Positions 1 through 10,768 of a stretch of DNA of 64,000 nucleotides are shown one piece after another. The stretch covers positions 372,001 through 436,000 of the forward strand of contig JAHDVF020000167.1 in assembly GCA_022606425.2 (NCBI GenBank). The letters run 5' to 3'. The DNA comes from Lepidostoma basale (Eukaryota; Arthropoda; Insecta; Trichoptera; Lepidostomatidae). The notes beneath the pieces were generated by a model. It was not told where the DNA came from and made no database searches. It saw nothing but the letters and a program-made list of their open reading frames with translations. How positions within the stretch are numbered: the first letter of the stretch is position 1; each line of letters starts with the position of its first letter. The position numbers and the translations under genes are program-made.

Positions 1-440
1 GTTCAAATGTGGATTTGATTGTATTTGCGCCAGGCACAAAGTTCGCCCGTACTCCGGTCCATCTAGAAACTTCTCGAGTCTTCGTTGAAACTTGAAAAGT
101 GATGTTGATGGTCCTCGAATCGTGATTGATCGAGCCCGCGTCCTCGGCTTACAGTTCTCTCGTCACCCCGCCTACGGCCGCGCCCGTAGGAAGACAACTC
201 CACCTGCCTCGTGAATACGGCGACGTCTAATAATGTATTATTTCGACGTAACTTTAACTCAATCTTGCGAGTATACCTAAGCCTAGATTTTATTGAATCT
301 CATCTCATTTAAATTTAAATTGTTCTAAAAAGAAAAAAATCGAATAGAATTTCTTGATAGTAATATGTGTATGTATCGTAGAAAACCATTTTTATTTTTA
401 TTATATTAGAATATGTAAATATAAATCATTTCATTAACTT
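1..440. other. unassigned; GC-richer start, AT-rich end
   Basis: Positions 1-235 are GC-richer than the surroundings and contain no open frame of note. Positions 236-440 are AT-rich. No family, RNA gene or repeat of this window was recognised here. Confidence 0.5.
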
Positions 441-444
441 CGAA

Positions 445-923
445 CCCTTATGTATGGAAATGAAGCATGGAACTGGCAAAAGAAGGATGAAAGTAGAATA
501 AATGCAGTAGAAATGAGATCTCTAAGACGAATGTGTGCAAATCTGTTTATGATAGAGTGACAAATGCAAGTATAAGAAGTGAATGTGGTGCGAATGAAAG
601 TGTTATGAACAAAATAAGGAAAGGGTCATTAAGATGGTTTGGACACATGGAAAGAATGAGTGAAGACAGAATGGTAAAGAAGGTATATGTAAACGCCGTG
701 AACGGAGCTAGAAATAGAGGAAGGCCGAGGAAAACGTGGCACGATCAAATCAATCAAATATTGAATGTCGGTCACGTGAGGAGTCGGAAAAATCGACGTG
801 CGTGCATGACAAGATGTATGAATGTAGAGGAAGCGAGAGACGTATGTCAGGACAGAACAGTGTGGCGTTCCATTCTTTCTACCTACCCCTCCGGGGAGAC
901 GGCGTGATGGTAAGTTAGTTAGT
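445..923 (+). pseudogene. family A non-LTR retrotransposon, 3' fragment
   Basis: This is the C-terminal end of a non-LTR reverse transcriptase polyprotein. Translation reads YGNEAWNWQKKDES, then after a one-base loss near 535 continues in another frame (533-907) with SLRWFGHMERM, RGRPRKTWHDQI and a Cys/Arg-rich end (RRACMTRCMNVEEARD). It stops at the family's usual place and is followed by a (TTAG)n tail near 910-930. The RT and endonuclease parts are missing, as expected of 5' truncation during target-primed reverse transcription. Family A recurs about 17 times in this window. The clade is probably RTE- or I-like but unresolved. Confidence 0.85.
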
Positions 924-1380
924 TAGTTAGTAAATCATTTCCATTCTTTCATTTTTTCTAAGTATTTCTTTTCGAATATGTGTTATTTATATATCTGTGT
1001 TACCTTAATAAATTAATAAATCTTTTATTCCTTACAACTTTCTGATAAACTGGAGTTTTTAAATCGCCCTTTACATGAAATTCTTCAACCATTATCTCAA
1101 ATACAATAATAAATTCATAATTAAATTTATTATATTGTGGCTCAAAAATTATAAAAGTATATTAATGTTTTGTCTTGTATTTTTTTTGTGGCTGAATATT
1201 ATTATACACTATTATTATATTTGTGGCTGAATATTATTATACACTTTCTTATTTGTTAGGTTTTAAGTGAAATTTTAAAGATTATATCTCATTTCGACTC
1301 ATTATTTCTTTGCACTTTTTTCGTATATCACATAGATTCGTTTCAATACGTGCATCTTATAAAATAAGTAACGATAAAAA
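924..1380. other. AT-rich intergenic
   Basis: AT-rich sequence with a short direct repeat (ttgtggctgaatattatta, about 1187-1246). No gene seen. Confidence 0.5.
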
Positions 1381-1530
1381 TCTGCCGTCGAAAATGGCTG
1401 TTTTCTTTTAAAAAGTCACCATATTTAATGGAAGTGATATTTGATATTGATCTAGCACGACGAAACACGTCATTCCCACAAAACTTAATAAAATTTTCTA
1501 AAACCTACGTCATCAATATAAAATAATTCG
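1381..1530 (+). repeat. hammerhead-like foldback repeat (ACATGT subfamily)
   Basis: A degenerate inverted pair. The right arm carries GAAA followed by ACACGT and C (1462-1471), then the subfamily tail (attcccacaaaac...taataaaa). The left arm is a poor inverse copy. The 5' core box is degraded, so activity is unlikely. It belongs with the clearer copies at 20763-20872 and 39672-39912. Confidence 0.5.
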
Positions 1531-1649
1531 GATTTACATCAGATTCAATGTATAAACTCAATCAAGTTACGCTTTCAATGAAATCTTTCAAATTATAAAA
1601 ATGAATAATATAGCTAAATGAAACTTGAGGCGAAAAGAGAAGGATGGAG

Positions 1650-1724
1650 TACCGCAAAGTGTGACAGTTCATTATTTCTGCCTACCCTTTCGGAGAGATG
1701 GCGTGATGGTTAGTTAGTTAGTTA
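1650..1724 (+). mobile_element. family A 3' end fragment
   Basis: Matches only the last part of family A: the STYPSGE-like codons (cctaccctttcggagagatgg) followed by a (GTTA)n tail. A severely 5'-truncated insertion or relic. Confidence 0.75.
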
Positions 1725-3264
1725 GCTGTATTTTTTTGTCAAATCTTAGGCAACAGTAAAAAATTAACTTGTTTTCAATTGATAAAACATCATTTGAATC
1801 TCAGAGATTTCATCCTATAAGAATCGGTTAAGAAAACAGTTGACTCACAAATAATATATATAAACATTTGATTGCCATTATCTAGGTTCTAATTATGTTA
1901 TTCACTTTAATACTAGATTATAAAAAATCTTTTAATTTGGTTTCCCTAATATATATTTTGTTTCCCAAATATATATTATATAATATAAAACAGTTATGTG
2001 TCAAGAATAATTATATCAGTAGTATATTTAAGGTTAGAATTTCCCGGACTAGTGCGTAGTAAAAGTTATGCCTAAGCAAGATTGTACGAGTATACTCGTA
2101 TATTATATTAGTATAGTGAACGCAGAACTTTATTGAACGCTTGCTAATTCGAGCGCTGAATTTCCGTTGGGCAGATTTAAACAATTTAACAGTGGTATAA
2201 ATAACTCTTCGTTAATAGAAATCTGTATACTGTTAAATCGAACCCCTCAATCGACCCCCTTGACTGTAAAAACATATCAAGTCCTTTATTAAACCGGTAC
2301 AATTAACAACATTTATTTTCATTTCGCCCCAGTTGTCTAGCTGGTTGTTTAAAACTCAATAAAAAGTAATGGATTCCAATCGACCTCCTTGCCTCCGACC
2401 TGCTGAAATGTATGGGCTCCGGGGAGGTGGTTCAATGCGGGATTATCAGAGGGAGAACTTTAAGGCTAAAAACCCACTGGCACGGTTAAACTCGCACGCG
2501 GTTTCCAAAAGGCGACTTTGTAGCGGAACGTTTGACAGATTAATGCGAAAGTCGATGAGATCGCTCAGAATTACAATCCTTGCGGTAAAAATTAACTTTG
2601 CCGTGTTTTTCTCGCTGTTCAGCTATCATTTTATCTCTAAACTGCATTTCATATCTCTCTTTAATTGTCTGTTTAACGATTATATTTTTTATTTAAACAA
2701 ATTAATTGATTATATAAGGTTCCCACCACCACCCGAGACTGTTATGGGACGCAGCGACGCCCTTTCGTCAGTCTCGCTGCACTATCTAGGCCTGTTCCTT
2801 GTCCATCCGGGACTTACGTTAATTTAATTTGGCCTTTTCTTGTCATCAATCAAATTAATTGATTAATAAAAAAATGAGAATAAATCGAATGGTCGTTCTT
2901 CTTCGTCGTGTCAAAAGCAGCTAAGTGAGATATCGTCGGCCTAAAAGTCCGCCAACTGGACGGCACTGTGAACCCTCGAACAAGATCCTCTTCCGTGCAT
3001 GTCATAGGGCAACAAAGGACTCCGTTATGTGCAGCTTGAATTACTCCATGCTACAGAAGCAGGGCGTCGGACCGCCCTGAAGAACATCCACTCTCGCCAT
3101 GTTGTCTTACAGGGTCTACGGTTGAAGATCTTCAAGGTTTTCCGTGGTCACTTGTATCTCGGCGGCATGATCTCCATGGGCATCATCCAATCCAGGCATA
3201 CACAGCTTTCCCTCCAATACAATGATCGTTACTGTCAAGTATGTATTCTTCTTCTTTCGGTATA
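1725..3264. other. unassigned; contains an unsupported open frame
   Basis: 1725-2300 is AT-rich. 2369-2827 is open on the plus strand (152 codons) but shows no recognisable motif; it is probably chance or a relic. 2885-3250 is GC-richer and looks like decayed repeat or coding sequence, but I could not place it in a family. Confidence 0.4.
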
Positions 3265-3445
3265 ATTTCAGATCTTCCCAACGTTATATCACCCAAGAGT
3301 AAGCATTTATGTCCCTGGTAGCTAAAAACAGCTCCTCAAGCCAGTCAAGTCCCTTATGTTATGGAGCCAGAAGATTAACCTCCTGCCAACACCTCGTCGA
3401 CCCAGTATTTTCCCCTCAATGATCAAGTTCAGCAATTCATATGTT
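3265..3445 (-). pseudogene. family B (RTE-like) C-terminal fragment
   Basis: Across frames the minus strand reads LIIEGKI, GRRGVGRR, FWLHNIRDLTGL, the C-terminal signature of a common RTE-like family. Several frame breaks are present. The same family is intact in frame at 24919-25143 and 7444-7740. Confidence 0.7.
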
Positions 3446-4300
3446 TCCCCTTATCGTATGTACTAAATATGCCCGCTTATAGGTTTTAATATTGACCAAT
3501 AATTATCTATTAGCTCTGGCTCTCTGAGAACATTTATTTTTGTGACCATGTCGATCCAAGGAATACGAGTGTATAACATTTTGCGATACAGTCACTTTTC
3601 AAATACCTCCAGCCGATTCATAATAAATGCACATAATGATTTATACTATCTCTCTCGAGTCTTGTTAAGGAACTGACAAAAAATGGCGTCGACGGTTCGT
3701 GACGTACCGCGCGAGTGTGACTTCGGCCTTAGGGGTGGGTTGCCCCCGCGACCCTGTAGGTCCTGTCACTGACGCGAACAATTTCTCACGCCGAGTGCCT
3801 TACGCAAATGGATGGTTTTTACTATCGCGGACGTCTCACTAGAGGACAAATTAAGGAGATGATAAGTTGTATGTCATACGCATGTACCGCCGTACCCAGA
3901 GCCCCGAAGAGCTATTAGCGAGGCCATTAGTAGTTGTTGCACGTTCTGACGATCATCTTCATTATTAAAAAAATCTCCTTCCGACGTAATTAATGTAATA
4001 TTCAAGTTTTATAAAATAAAACCATTTTCAATCGTTGATATTAATATTGTTAAAAAGGTGGTACATAATATATTTTAAAATATTGTTTTTTTATAATAAA
4101 TAAATAGTCATGTACGTCTAATTTTTCGATTGATATTTTATTTACCTAATATTTAAGCCATGACGTGGAAAATAAATACAAGCCATTCACGAATAAAAGC
4201 AATGGATTAGCAATGATATATTTAATGTACCAAACAAGAAGAGGTACTTATTATTATCAAAATAAAAAAATACACTAATAATCCTTTATATGCGTTTAGT
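3446..4300. other. unassigned with GC-rich patch
   Basis: AT-rich except about 3680-3960, which is GC-rich and apparently single-copy within the window. No coding signature. Possible conserved noncoding DNA (inference). Confidence 0.4.
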
Positions 4301-4304
4301 TTTA

Positions 4305-4500
4305 TACCACTTGATTTTTAATTTGTACCGATTTCGTGAGCTCTCTGCCATTTTCTGGATGCAACTTCTCGTTGCATTTTCTGATGAGATGGCAGCGGGC
4401 TGCCGAAACCGGTCGAGGATAAAAATCAAGTGAAATAAAACTTAACGAACTTTATAAAATTATTTTTCTTTCAATATTTAAAATGAATTTCTACCAAGAT
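4305..4500 (+). ncRNA. hammerhead-like repeat (ACCGGT subfamily)
   Basis: CTGATGA at 4381-4387 is followed by three spacer bases, a perfect 5-bp hairpin (GGCAG 4391-4395, CGGG loop, CTGCC 4400-4404), GAAA (4405-4408), the palindrome ACCGGT (4408-4413) and C4414, the expected cleavage position. The spacer is longer than in the other copies, which may impair the core. A degenerate inverted copy lies at 4305-4350. The tail to about 4500 (aagtgaaataaa... then tttaaaatgaat) is shared with the copy at 27444. Confidence 0.6.
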
Positions 4501-6280
4501 ATTTCCATTAATAAAAATAATATATAATTTATTTGATGTAATTAAGTTCACATTTTTACAATATTAAATTATACATTAAAATACATTTACACAAACGTGA
4601 ACATTTGTTTAAGTTTTCGTCCGGTACCGAGCTTTCGCTGGTTTTTATTAAAAGAAATAGTGAAGAATAACAATTTTGGAATTAAATTATAATTTGACAT
4701 GGAAATTTTATTGTGTGTTTAACCTGTAAATGCTGAAAAGACGTTTTATCAAACTCGTGTTCAGTATCACCAGTAAACTCCAAAAATGTGCTCATCAACA
4801 CGCCATAAACCGCATGTGTGCTTTCAAAGACATGTGATAATTACAAAAGTTCGCAGTGACATTTTGCACTACATTTGCATGGTACTTTTTCCCCGGCTAG
4901 GGGGGTGGCGCAACGCCGCCCGCCGCGAATCGCGAGGATTTCATTTCGCTATGCCGCCCCGCCGCCCTCGGCCCCACGCCCAACGGTGGATATTCCAAGT
5001 TCCGTACTTGGGAAAACTTGGTGCAGTTTTAAGTCTGGCGGTTAAAACGGAATCAAGCGAAACCGTACAAGACCGGTACCCACACGGATTTTATTAACTT
5101 TCCCGTACATATGGCGGTGAATTTGCATGTCTTGCGATGGCGTTAATCCACTCCCGGGCTTGTTTGCCGTTCCCCATGCAACTTTTCCAATTAGAATCAA
5201 TTATATTTTTCACTTGTTAATGGCTCCCGCTAATACCGCTATGGAAGTGTTTGCTATAGCGCTAATGATTAATCGCTCCGTGGCCCCGTGAGTTATGTAC
5301 AAAAAAATCTCTTGATTTATGTAAATTTTACACACCAGGTATAAATTATATCCACCGGTTAAATAGTTACATAAACGATTGTGGTTTTATTAAAGTATAC
5401 TGATAGAAATATCTCATGTTTACATTTTAATCTTTTTGATTTATTCGTATTGTTTTTGTATACATTTACGTGCAATTAACCAGTTTATGTCCTTTTTGAA
5501 CTGATTGCTTAGATTTATACGGCATACGAATAAAGCGTGTGCGTTGGAGCCGCAGTAAATAATCAATCCGGAATTTGTTTTCGATCTAGAATTTCCTTAG
5601 TTTATTGGGGTGATATAGGGGTATTAGCCTCCTATACTGAGATTTCTTAGTGATAGGTTTTTTTTTATCTCCACTTAAATAAATCAGTTAAACGTATTTT
5701 TCTTCTGTTTAAAAAATGTTTCGGCAAGAATGCTTCCTTGATTTAAATTTATGGCTTTTGGTTCTTTGTTTTATGGGTTAAAAAATACCTATAGATTTTC
5801 GACCCTCTTTTTTCTATCGAACCCTTTTTGTTGGAATAACGCGAACAAAGAGGTCGCTTTAATAAGAGAGAATCTTATTTATTGACCTCCTTTTTCTGCT
5901 AAAAAGAGTTGATCATCCAACTATCCGAAATTTCCAATTTTTTCAAAGAGTGCCGAGTTTTATGGATAATAATTAAAATAACTTTCATATCACCCTTTTT
6001 CATAACGATTGCAATTTTATTAAAGAAAAATATTTCACTTACTCCTAATAACTAAATGTTATTTTTGCGAAGGGAAGGATAATTTAAAAAAAACTGGTTA
6101 TTTTGTTTTTATTTAGTTCGATGTTGCCACATTCGAAATACCAAACACAAGATGGTGTCAAATTATTTTAACCCTTTATAACATTTATTAAATAAGTACT
6201 CATTTATTAATTCGCCTTTTAATTCAAATGGATTTAAATTAGGAATTATTGTTCTCGAACACGAATAAATAATAAATCTG
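4501..6280. other. unassigned; GC-rich island 4890-5300
   Basis: 4890-5300 is GC-richer with several TAAT-type motifs (gctaatgattaatcgc) and no sustained coding signal; candidate regulatory DNA by inference. The rest is AT-rich without recognised features. Confidence 0.4.
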
Positions 6281-6804
6281 TACAAAATGGGGAGCGTATT
6301 ATACGGATTGATAGAGGATGCTTGGCACACGTCATCTCCACTGAACGAGGGTGACTTACAAGCAAAGGGCGGGACGTGTGGCAGTGTACTGCTTGTACAC
6401 AGTAGGGACGTGTGGTCTTCCTATTATTTCATTCTTACTACAAAGTCATATTGTACACTCAACACAAGTATAAAGTATTTTTGAATGGTGTATTAAATTA
6501 AATGTCATACAGCTATCACTTTGTGTCAGAATACTCGTATGTATAAACACAAAAGATATCTAAAATATTTAATTTGTTTTGTAAACGTCAGTATGCTTAT
6601 AAAACATCCTAAAGCTTAGTAATATAAACAGTATTTCTCCTTATAATTTATCCTATATATCCGCTATCCTGGTGGCTAAAAGTTATTTGGACCAGTACAC
6701 TTCATCATATAACATTTTAATGTCAGTGGAGTAGTATTTACTCGTAAGAATATTATCTTGCTGATGATGTCATATTCTATATAATTTTTCAAAATCATTA
6801 TAAT
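6281..6804. other. unassigned
   Basis: A 65-codon open frame (6287-6484) has no recognisable motif and sits in otherwise AT-rich DNA. I do not treat it as a gene. Confidence 0.4.
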
Positions 6805-7290
6805 AAATAACTAACTAACCATCACGCCGTCTCCCCGAAGGGGTAGGCAGAAAGAATGGACTTTCACACTTTTCTTTCCTGACATATTTCTCTCGCTTCC
6901 TCAACATTCATACATCGTGTCATGCACGCGCGTCGATTTCTCTGACTCCTCACATAGCCGAAATTTAATATTTGATTTATTTGATCTTGCCACGTTTTCC
7001 TCGGTCTTCCTCTATTTCTGGTTTCATTTACATCGTCAACATATATATTTTTTACCATTCTTTCTTCATTCATTCTTTTCATATGTCCAAACCATCTTCA
7101 TGATCCTTTCATTATTTTGTTCATAACACCATCATTTGCACCGCATTCACTTCTTATATTTTCATTCGACACTCTATCATACACAGAGTATCCACACATT
7201 CGTCTAAGAGATCTCATTTCTACTGCATGTATTCTACTTTCATCCTTCTTTTGCCAGTTCCATGCTTCGCTTCCATACATAAGGGTTGGT
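6805..7290 (-). pseudogene. family A non-LTR 3' fragment
   Basis: The minus strand reads PTLMYGSEAWNWQKKDES and RSLRRMCGYSVYDRV, then after a frame break near 7090-7100 MKRMNEERMVKNIYVDD, RGRPRKTWQDQI, RRACMTRCMNVEEARE and a YPFGETA end. The tail (TTAG)n is at 6806-6817 as seen on the minus strand. The RT catalytic region is absent. Confidence 0.85.
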
Positions 7291-7429
7291 AGAATCATTA
7301 TAATATATTTATATATATGAACATATGTAGAATATCCTTGTCTGGAGTGTGACAAAGTATGTTTATCTAAAATAGGACTATGTATTCACACCAGGTGGCA
7401 CAGAAGACGTATTTAAATATTTTTGTGCT

Positions 7430-7770
7430 CCTTATGCTCGTATTCACTGAACTCCGGTCCATTCCTTCATATTCTCGAGCCAGGACATCTGGGGTCTTCT
7501 CACACCGCGCCTACCCTCGATCTTCCCTTTTATGATGAGGTCCAGCAGATCGTTCTTCTCGTTGCGGAGAATGTGTCCCAAATATCCCATATTTCTAGAC
7601 ATCACATCTGACAACAATTCTCTTCCTACTCTGGCTCTATGTAGCACCTCATTGTTGGTGATCACATCAGTCCATAAGATCCGCAGCATTCTGCGATGGA
7701 GCCACATTTCAAGTGCTTCTATACGGTTTATTGAGTTCACTTTGAGGGTCCAGATCTATACATCGAATAG
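7430..7770 (-). pseudogene. family B (RTE-like) C-terminal fragment
   Basis: The frame (98 codons, 7444-7740) reads NRIEALEMWLHRRMLRI, NNEVLHRARVGRELL, YLGHILRNEKNDLL, KGKIEGRRGVRRPQMSW. This is the conserved region downstream of RT in a widespread RTE-like family. A stop just upstream (near 7750) and loss of everything N-terminal show a truncated relic. Confidence 0.8.
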
Positions 7771-7944
7771 TAATATGGACCAAATATATCACTTAACCAT
7801 CTTCTGTCTCAAGTTTGAGTTAATTTTGTCATTGCAATTACGTACATTTAACATTTTAATCTCTTTTTTTTTCTTTTGATCGAATTTTTGTAGATTCGTT
7901 ACATTTATTATGTTGCTTTAATGAAATAATATATTAATATTATT

Positions 7945-8555
7945 ATTATTATTATAATAATAAACGCGAATGTTAAATGGTTTTACTTTGTTTTTAATTC
8001 ATATAATTTCTTATACAAATATCAGTTACAAATTTGTTTCACCTTGCGAGGGTATTTTCAAACTGAACCTAGTCGCAAAACAATGTGTCCTTATATTGAT
8101 TTTAAAGAAATTAGGGTGGGGGAAAGAATTTATATAATGCAAATCGAAGGGGCCATTACACTAAACAATTTGAGGTTTTTCCACGATTTTCGTGGATGTT
8201 TTTCCATTTTCGTGGAGGTTTTTCCGATTTTCGTGGAGGTTTTTCCACGTTTTTCGTGGATGTTTTTCCATTTTCGTGGAGATTTTCCGATTTTCGTGGA
8301 GGTTTTTCCACGTTTTTCGTGGAAAAACCTCAAATTGTTTAGTGTAATGGCCCCTTCGATTTGCATTATATAAATTCTTTCCCCCACCCTAATTTCTTTA
8401 AAATCAATATAAGGACACATTGTTTGGCGACTAGGTTCAGTTTGAAAATGCCCTCGCAAGGCGAAACAAATTTGTAACTGATATTTGTATAAAAAATTAA
8501 AGAAATTTAAAACAAAGTAAAACCATTAAACATTCGCGTTTATTATTATAATAAT
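7945..8555. repeat. long foldback element with hammerhead-like arms
   Basis: Two arms of about 240 bp are near-perfect inverted copies (about 7945-8185 and 8318-8555), enclosing a loop of short tandem repeats. Each arm holds a hammerhead-like module. On the plus strand: UUGAAAA 8442-8448, extra U, stem II 8450-8462, GAAA 8463-8466, palindrome ACAAATTTGT 8466-8475, A8476, and a 5-bp stem I (8437-8441 with 8477-8481). The minus-strand mirror is at about 8024-8072. The core has U at position 3 and A at position 8, so it is probably inactive. The 109-codon open frames on both strands are a by-product of the palindrome. Confidence 0.75.
8180..8325. repeat. tandem repeat, about 21-24 bp units, in foldback loop
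   Basis: Repeated units of the form tttttcc-n-ttttcgtgga occur about six times. Each contains small inverted pieces (ccacg/cgtgg), so the centre can form several alternative hairpins. Confidence 0.75.
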
Positions 8556-8710
8556 TATAATTGAGTTTTACAAAACAAAAACCTCAACAATTAATTAATT
8601 AATTAATTAATTAATTTAATTAATATTATTACTAACAAATTTTGATTTTATTAGCTCATTATAAAGGTGAGGCTATGTGAATAAAATTATTGTTTTCTGA
8701 GAATAATTGT

Positions 8711-8790
8711 AACTAACTAACCATCACGCCGTCTCCCCGAACGGGCAGTTAGAAAGAATGGATTCCCTTACTGTTCTATCTTAACATACT
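8711..8790 (-). mobile_element. family A 3' end fragment
   Basis: Starts with the (TTAG)n tail seen from the minus strand (taactaactaacc), then the terminal codons. Degenerates after about 80 bases. Confidence 0.75.
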
Positions 8791-8821
8791 TCAATCGATT
8801 TTGTATAATAAATATAAATGA

Positions 8822-8905
8822 AAACGTCTGTTTTCTAGGAGTTTCATTAAGTTTTATATGGAATGACATGTTTTGCCCTTCTAAGGCATTATCAATCATT
8901 GATGA
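8822..8905 (-). repeat. hammerhead-like repeat (ACATGT subfamily)
   Basis: Minus strand: TTGATAA (8889-8895), one base, a hairpin (GCCTT with AGGGC), AAAA, the palindrome ACATGT (8866-8871) and C. The tail carries the shared ccatataaaac and gaaaacagacgttttcat. Core positions 3 and 8 and the first G of GAAA are changed, so it is probably inactive. Confidence 0.55.
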
Positions 8906-9539
8906 AGATTCGTGTTAAAACATGTTTTTATTAATTATTTTAAAATAAATTAACAATCAGTTCAGTATCGAAGTAAAGATGGCAACTCTCGGCTAGTCAC
9001 AGAAGTTGTTAGCATTGCACACGCTTGAAAGTGCCTGGGTGTGTAAAACTTGCCAAAGATGTTCGCAAATGTTATGAATTTTCCCCTCTGCCATGGAGTT
9101 AGATACATATTTGTTTGCCTCTCTCGATTTAAAACAACACTAAAGAAGACTTAAAACCGAGTAGAGATCAGTGACAGACCGTACGAATCAAACAATCTTT
9201 TAAGTCAATCGAATCCATAGAACCAAAATATATCAATTAAAATATACGTATTATATTTTTTTAATTATTCCTTTTTTTTATTAAAGGTGATATTTAAAAT
9301 ATGAAAATAAATATGTTTAATAAATATTTAGTTTGATTCCACATTTTCAAGTGGTTTCGCCAGTTTGTAGCCATATTCTGATAGGACAGAAAATAATATG
9401 ACAGAAACCGTTACACGCAGAATGGAACCATATATATTTTTGTAAAGAATTTATTTTTCAGTATTAAAATTGAGACTTTAATATTATATTTTGTCGTTAC
9501 TGTCGTTCTGTCGTTACAAAACTTTTTTTTTTACTTTTC
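8906..9539. other. unassigned
   Basis: 8990-9200 is slightly GC-richer; the rest is AT-rich. No recognised gene or repeat. Confidence 0.4.
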
Positions 9540-9606
9540 ATTATATTTTTTTCGACATGTTTTGAAGGTATATGCACCTTCATCATTGAAAGAATTATTT
9601 ATTGAT
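9540..9606 (-). repeat. hammerhead-like repeat, split by a retrotransposon
   Basis: Minus strand: UGAUGA, a GGU/ACC hairpin, AAAA, the palindrome ACATGT (9555-9560) and C. The mirror copy on the plus strand begins at about 9600, is interrupted by the insertion, and resumes at 10769 (aaaaccttcaatatgtaaatcg). Confidence 0.5.
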
Positions 9607-9619
9607 GAAGGTGTAAAAT
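9607..9619 (+). repeat. target-site duplication, left copy
   Basis: GAAGGTGTAAAAT, identical to 10756-10768, flanks the RTE-like element. Confidence 0.85.
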
Positions 9620-10755
9620 GACTTCAAACATTGACTTCATTGACTTCAAACAGGCTTATGATAGTATCAGTAGAGAGAAACTGTATGATGTACTCTTGAA
9701 CTTCAAAATCCCTACGAAGTTAGTAAGACTGGTAAAAGCAACCATGGATAATACAAAATGTAGAGTCAAGATAGGAGGAGAGCTCACAGATGAATTCATG
9801 GTATCACAGGGCCTCAAACAAGGTGATGGTTTAGCCCCAACACTTTTTAACCTGAGTTTGGAATATGCCATAAGGAAAACTTACCACCTTAACACGAATC
9901 CCAACACATACTTTCATAGCAGCCAGATCATAGGATATGCAGACGACCTTAACATTGTAGGAAGATCCCTAGCAGCCATACACGAAGTATTTGAGCCATT
10001 AGAGACAGCAGCCAAGGAGGTGGGTTTGGAGATAAACGAAGAAAAGACACAAATAATGAAACAAACCAGGAATGCAACCCATAACTCGAGGCGAACCATC
10101 AGATTCAAGGACAGATACGACTTTAAGATGGTGGAGGACTTCACTTACCTAGGCTCGTCTATAACAAAAGAAAACGAAGATCACAAGGAAATCGAAAGAA
10201 GAATCACAATTGGTAACAAAACATTCTTCTCTCTACTACCAGCGCTCAAATCAAGAAACGTACACTGGAAAACCAAAATCACCCTGTATAAAACAATCAT
10301 CCGAACAGTAGTGACCTATGGGTGTGAGGCGTGGACAATGACAGCGAAATCTGCAGAGCGACTGGATACTTTTGAGAGAAGGGTGCTGCGCAGAATTCTG
10401 GGGCCTGTGAATGACGGTGAAGGCTGGAGAGTGCGGCATAATGACGAGCTGTACAATATTTACAAAGCTCCCAGTCTCTCCACACAGGTCAGACTGAATA
10501 GACTGAGATGGGCCGGTCACGTGCAGAGGATGCCGTCATCGCGAACCCCAAAAAGATTGCTGGAGTGGCACCCAGGTGGTAGAAGACCAATTGGACGACC
10601 AAGGCTGCGATGGGAGGATGAAGTTGGGAGAGATGGAACAAGATTGTTAAGAGTGTCAGATTGGAGGGTCGAAGCGGAGGACAGGAGGAGTTGGAGGCGA
10701 AGAATACTGGAGGCTAAGGCTTGATATGGGCTGTAGGGCCATCGAAGAAGAAGAA
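9608..10755 (+). mobile_element. RTE-like non-LTR retrotransposon, 5'-truncated
   Basis: The element body lies between identical 13-bp target duplications (9607-9619 and 10756-10768) and ends in a (GAA)n tail merging with the duplication. It lacks the endonuclease and the N-terminal RT part. The clean boundaries and one uninterrupted frame suggest a fairly recent insertion. Confidence 0.85.
9618..10724 (+). pseudogene. truncated RT polyprotein of RTE-like element
   Basis: 368 codons without a stop. The order is RT motif A (DFKQAYDS, residues about 8-16), motif B (GLKQGDGLAPTLFN, about 66-79), the catalytic box GYADD (about 106-110), a thumb region, YLGSSITKE (about 178), the C-terminal TYGCEAWTM (about 234), RLRWAGHVQRM (about 295) and GRPRLRWEDE. 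The frame begins inside RT just upstream of motif A; the start ATG partly overlaps the target duplication and is fortuitous. As a copy this is dead on arrival (no endonuclease, no fingers), although the catalytic Asp residues seen are intact. Confidence 0.85.
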
Positions 10756-10768
10756 GAAGGTGTAAAAT
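10756..10768 (+). repeat. target-site duplication, right copy
   Basis: GAAGGTGTAAAAT, identical to 9607-9619. Confidence 0.85.

Noticed and set aside
910..935. Telomere-type repeat (TTAG)n at many sites
   Set aside because: The unit is TTAG, not the insect TTAGG, and it always follows the family A stop codon; it is the retrotransposon tail.
2369..2827. 152-codon plus-strand open frame
   Set aside because: No motif; the C-terminal half is low-complexity and hydrophobic from AT-rich DNA. Not supported as a gene.
4381..4414. A fully active hammerhead at the perfect CTGATGA/GAAA copy
   Set aside because: Both boxes are perfect, but three bases separate the first box from stem II and no convincing stem I was found; kept only as hammerhead-like.
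8044..8459. Paired 109-codon frames on both strands
   Set aside because: They arise from the palindromic foldback and its tandem loop; the two translations are mirror products of the same repeat.
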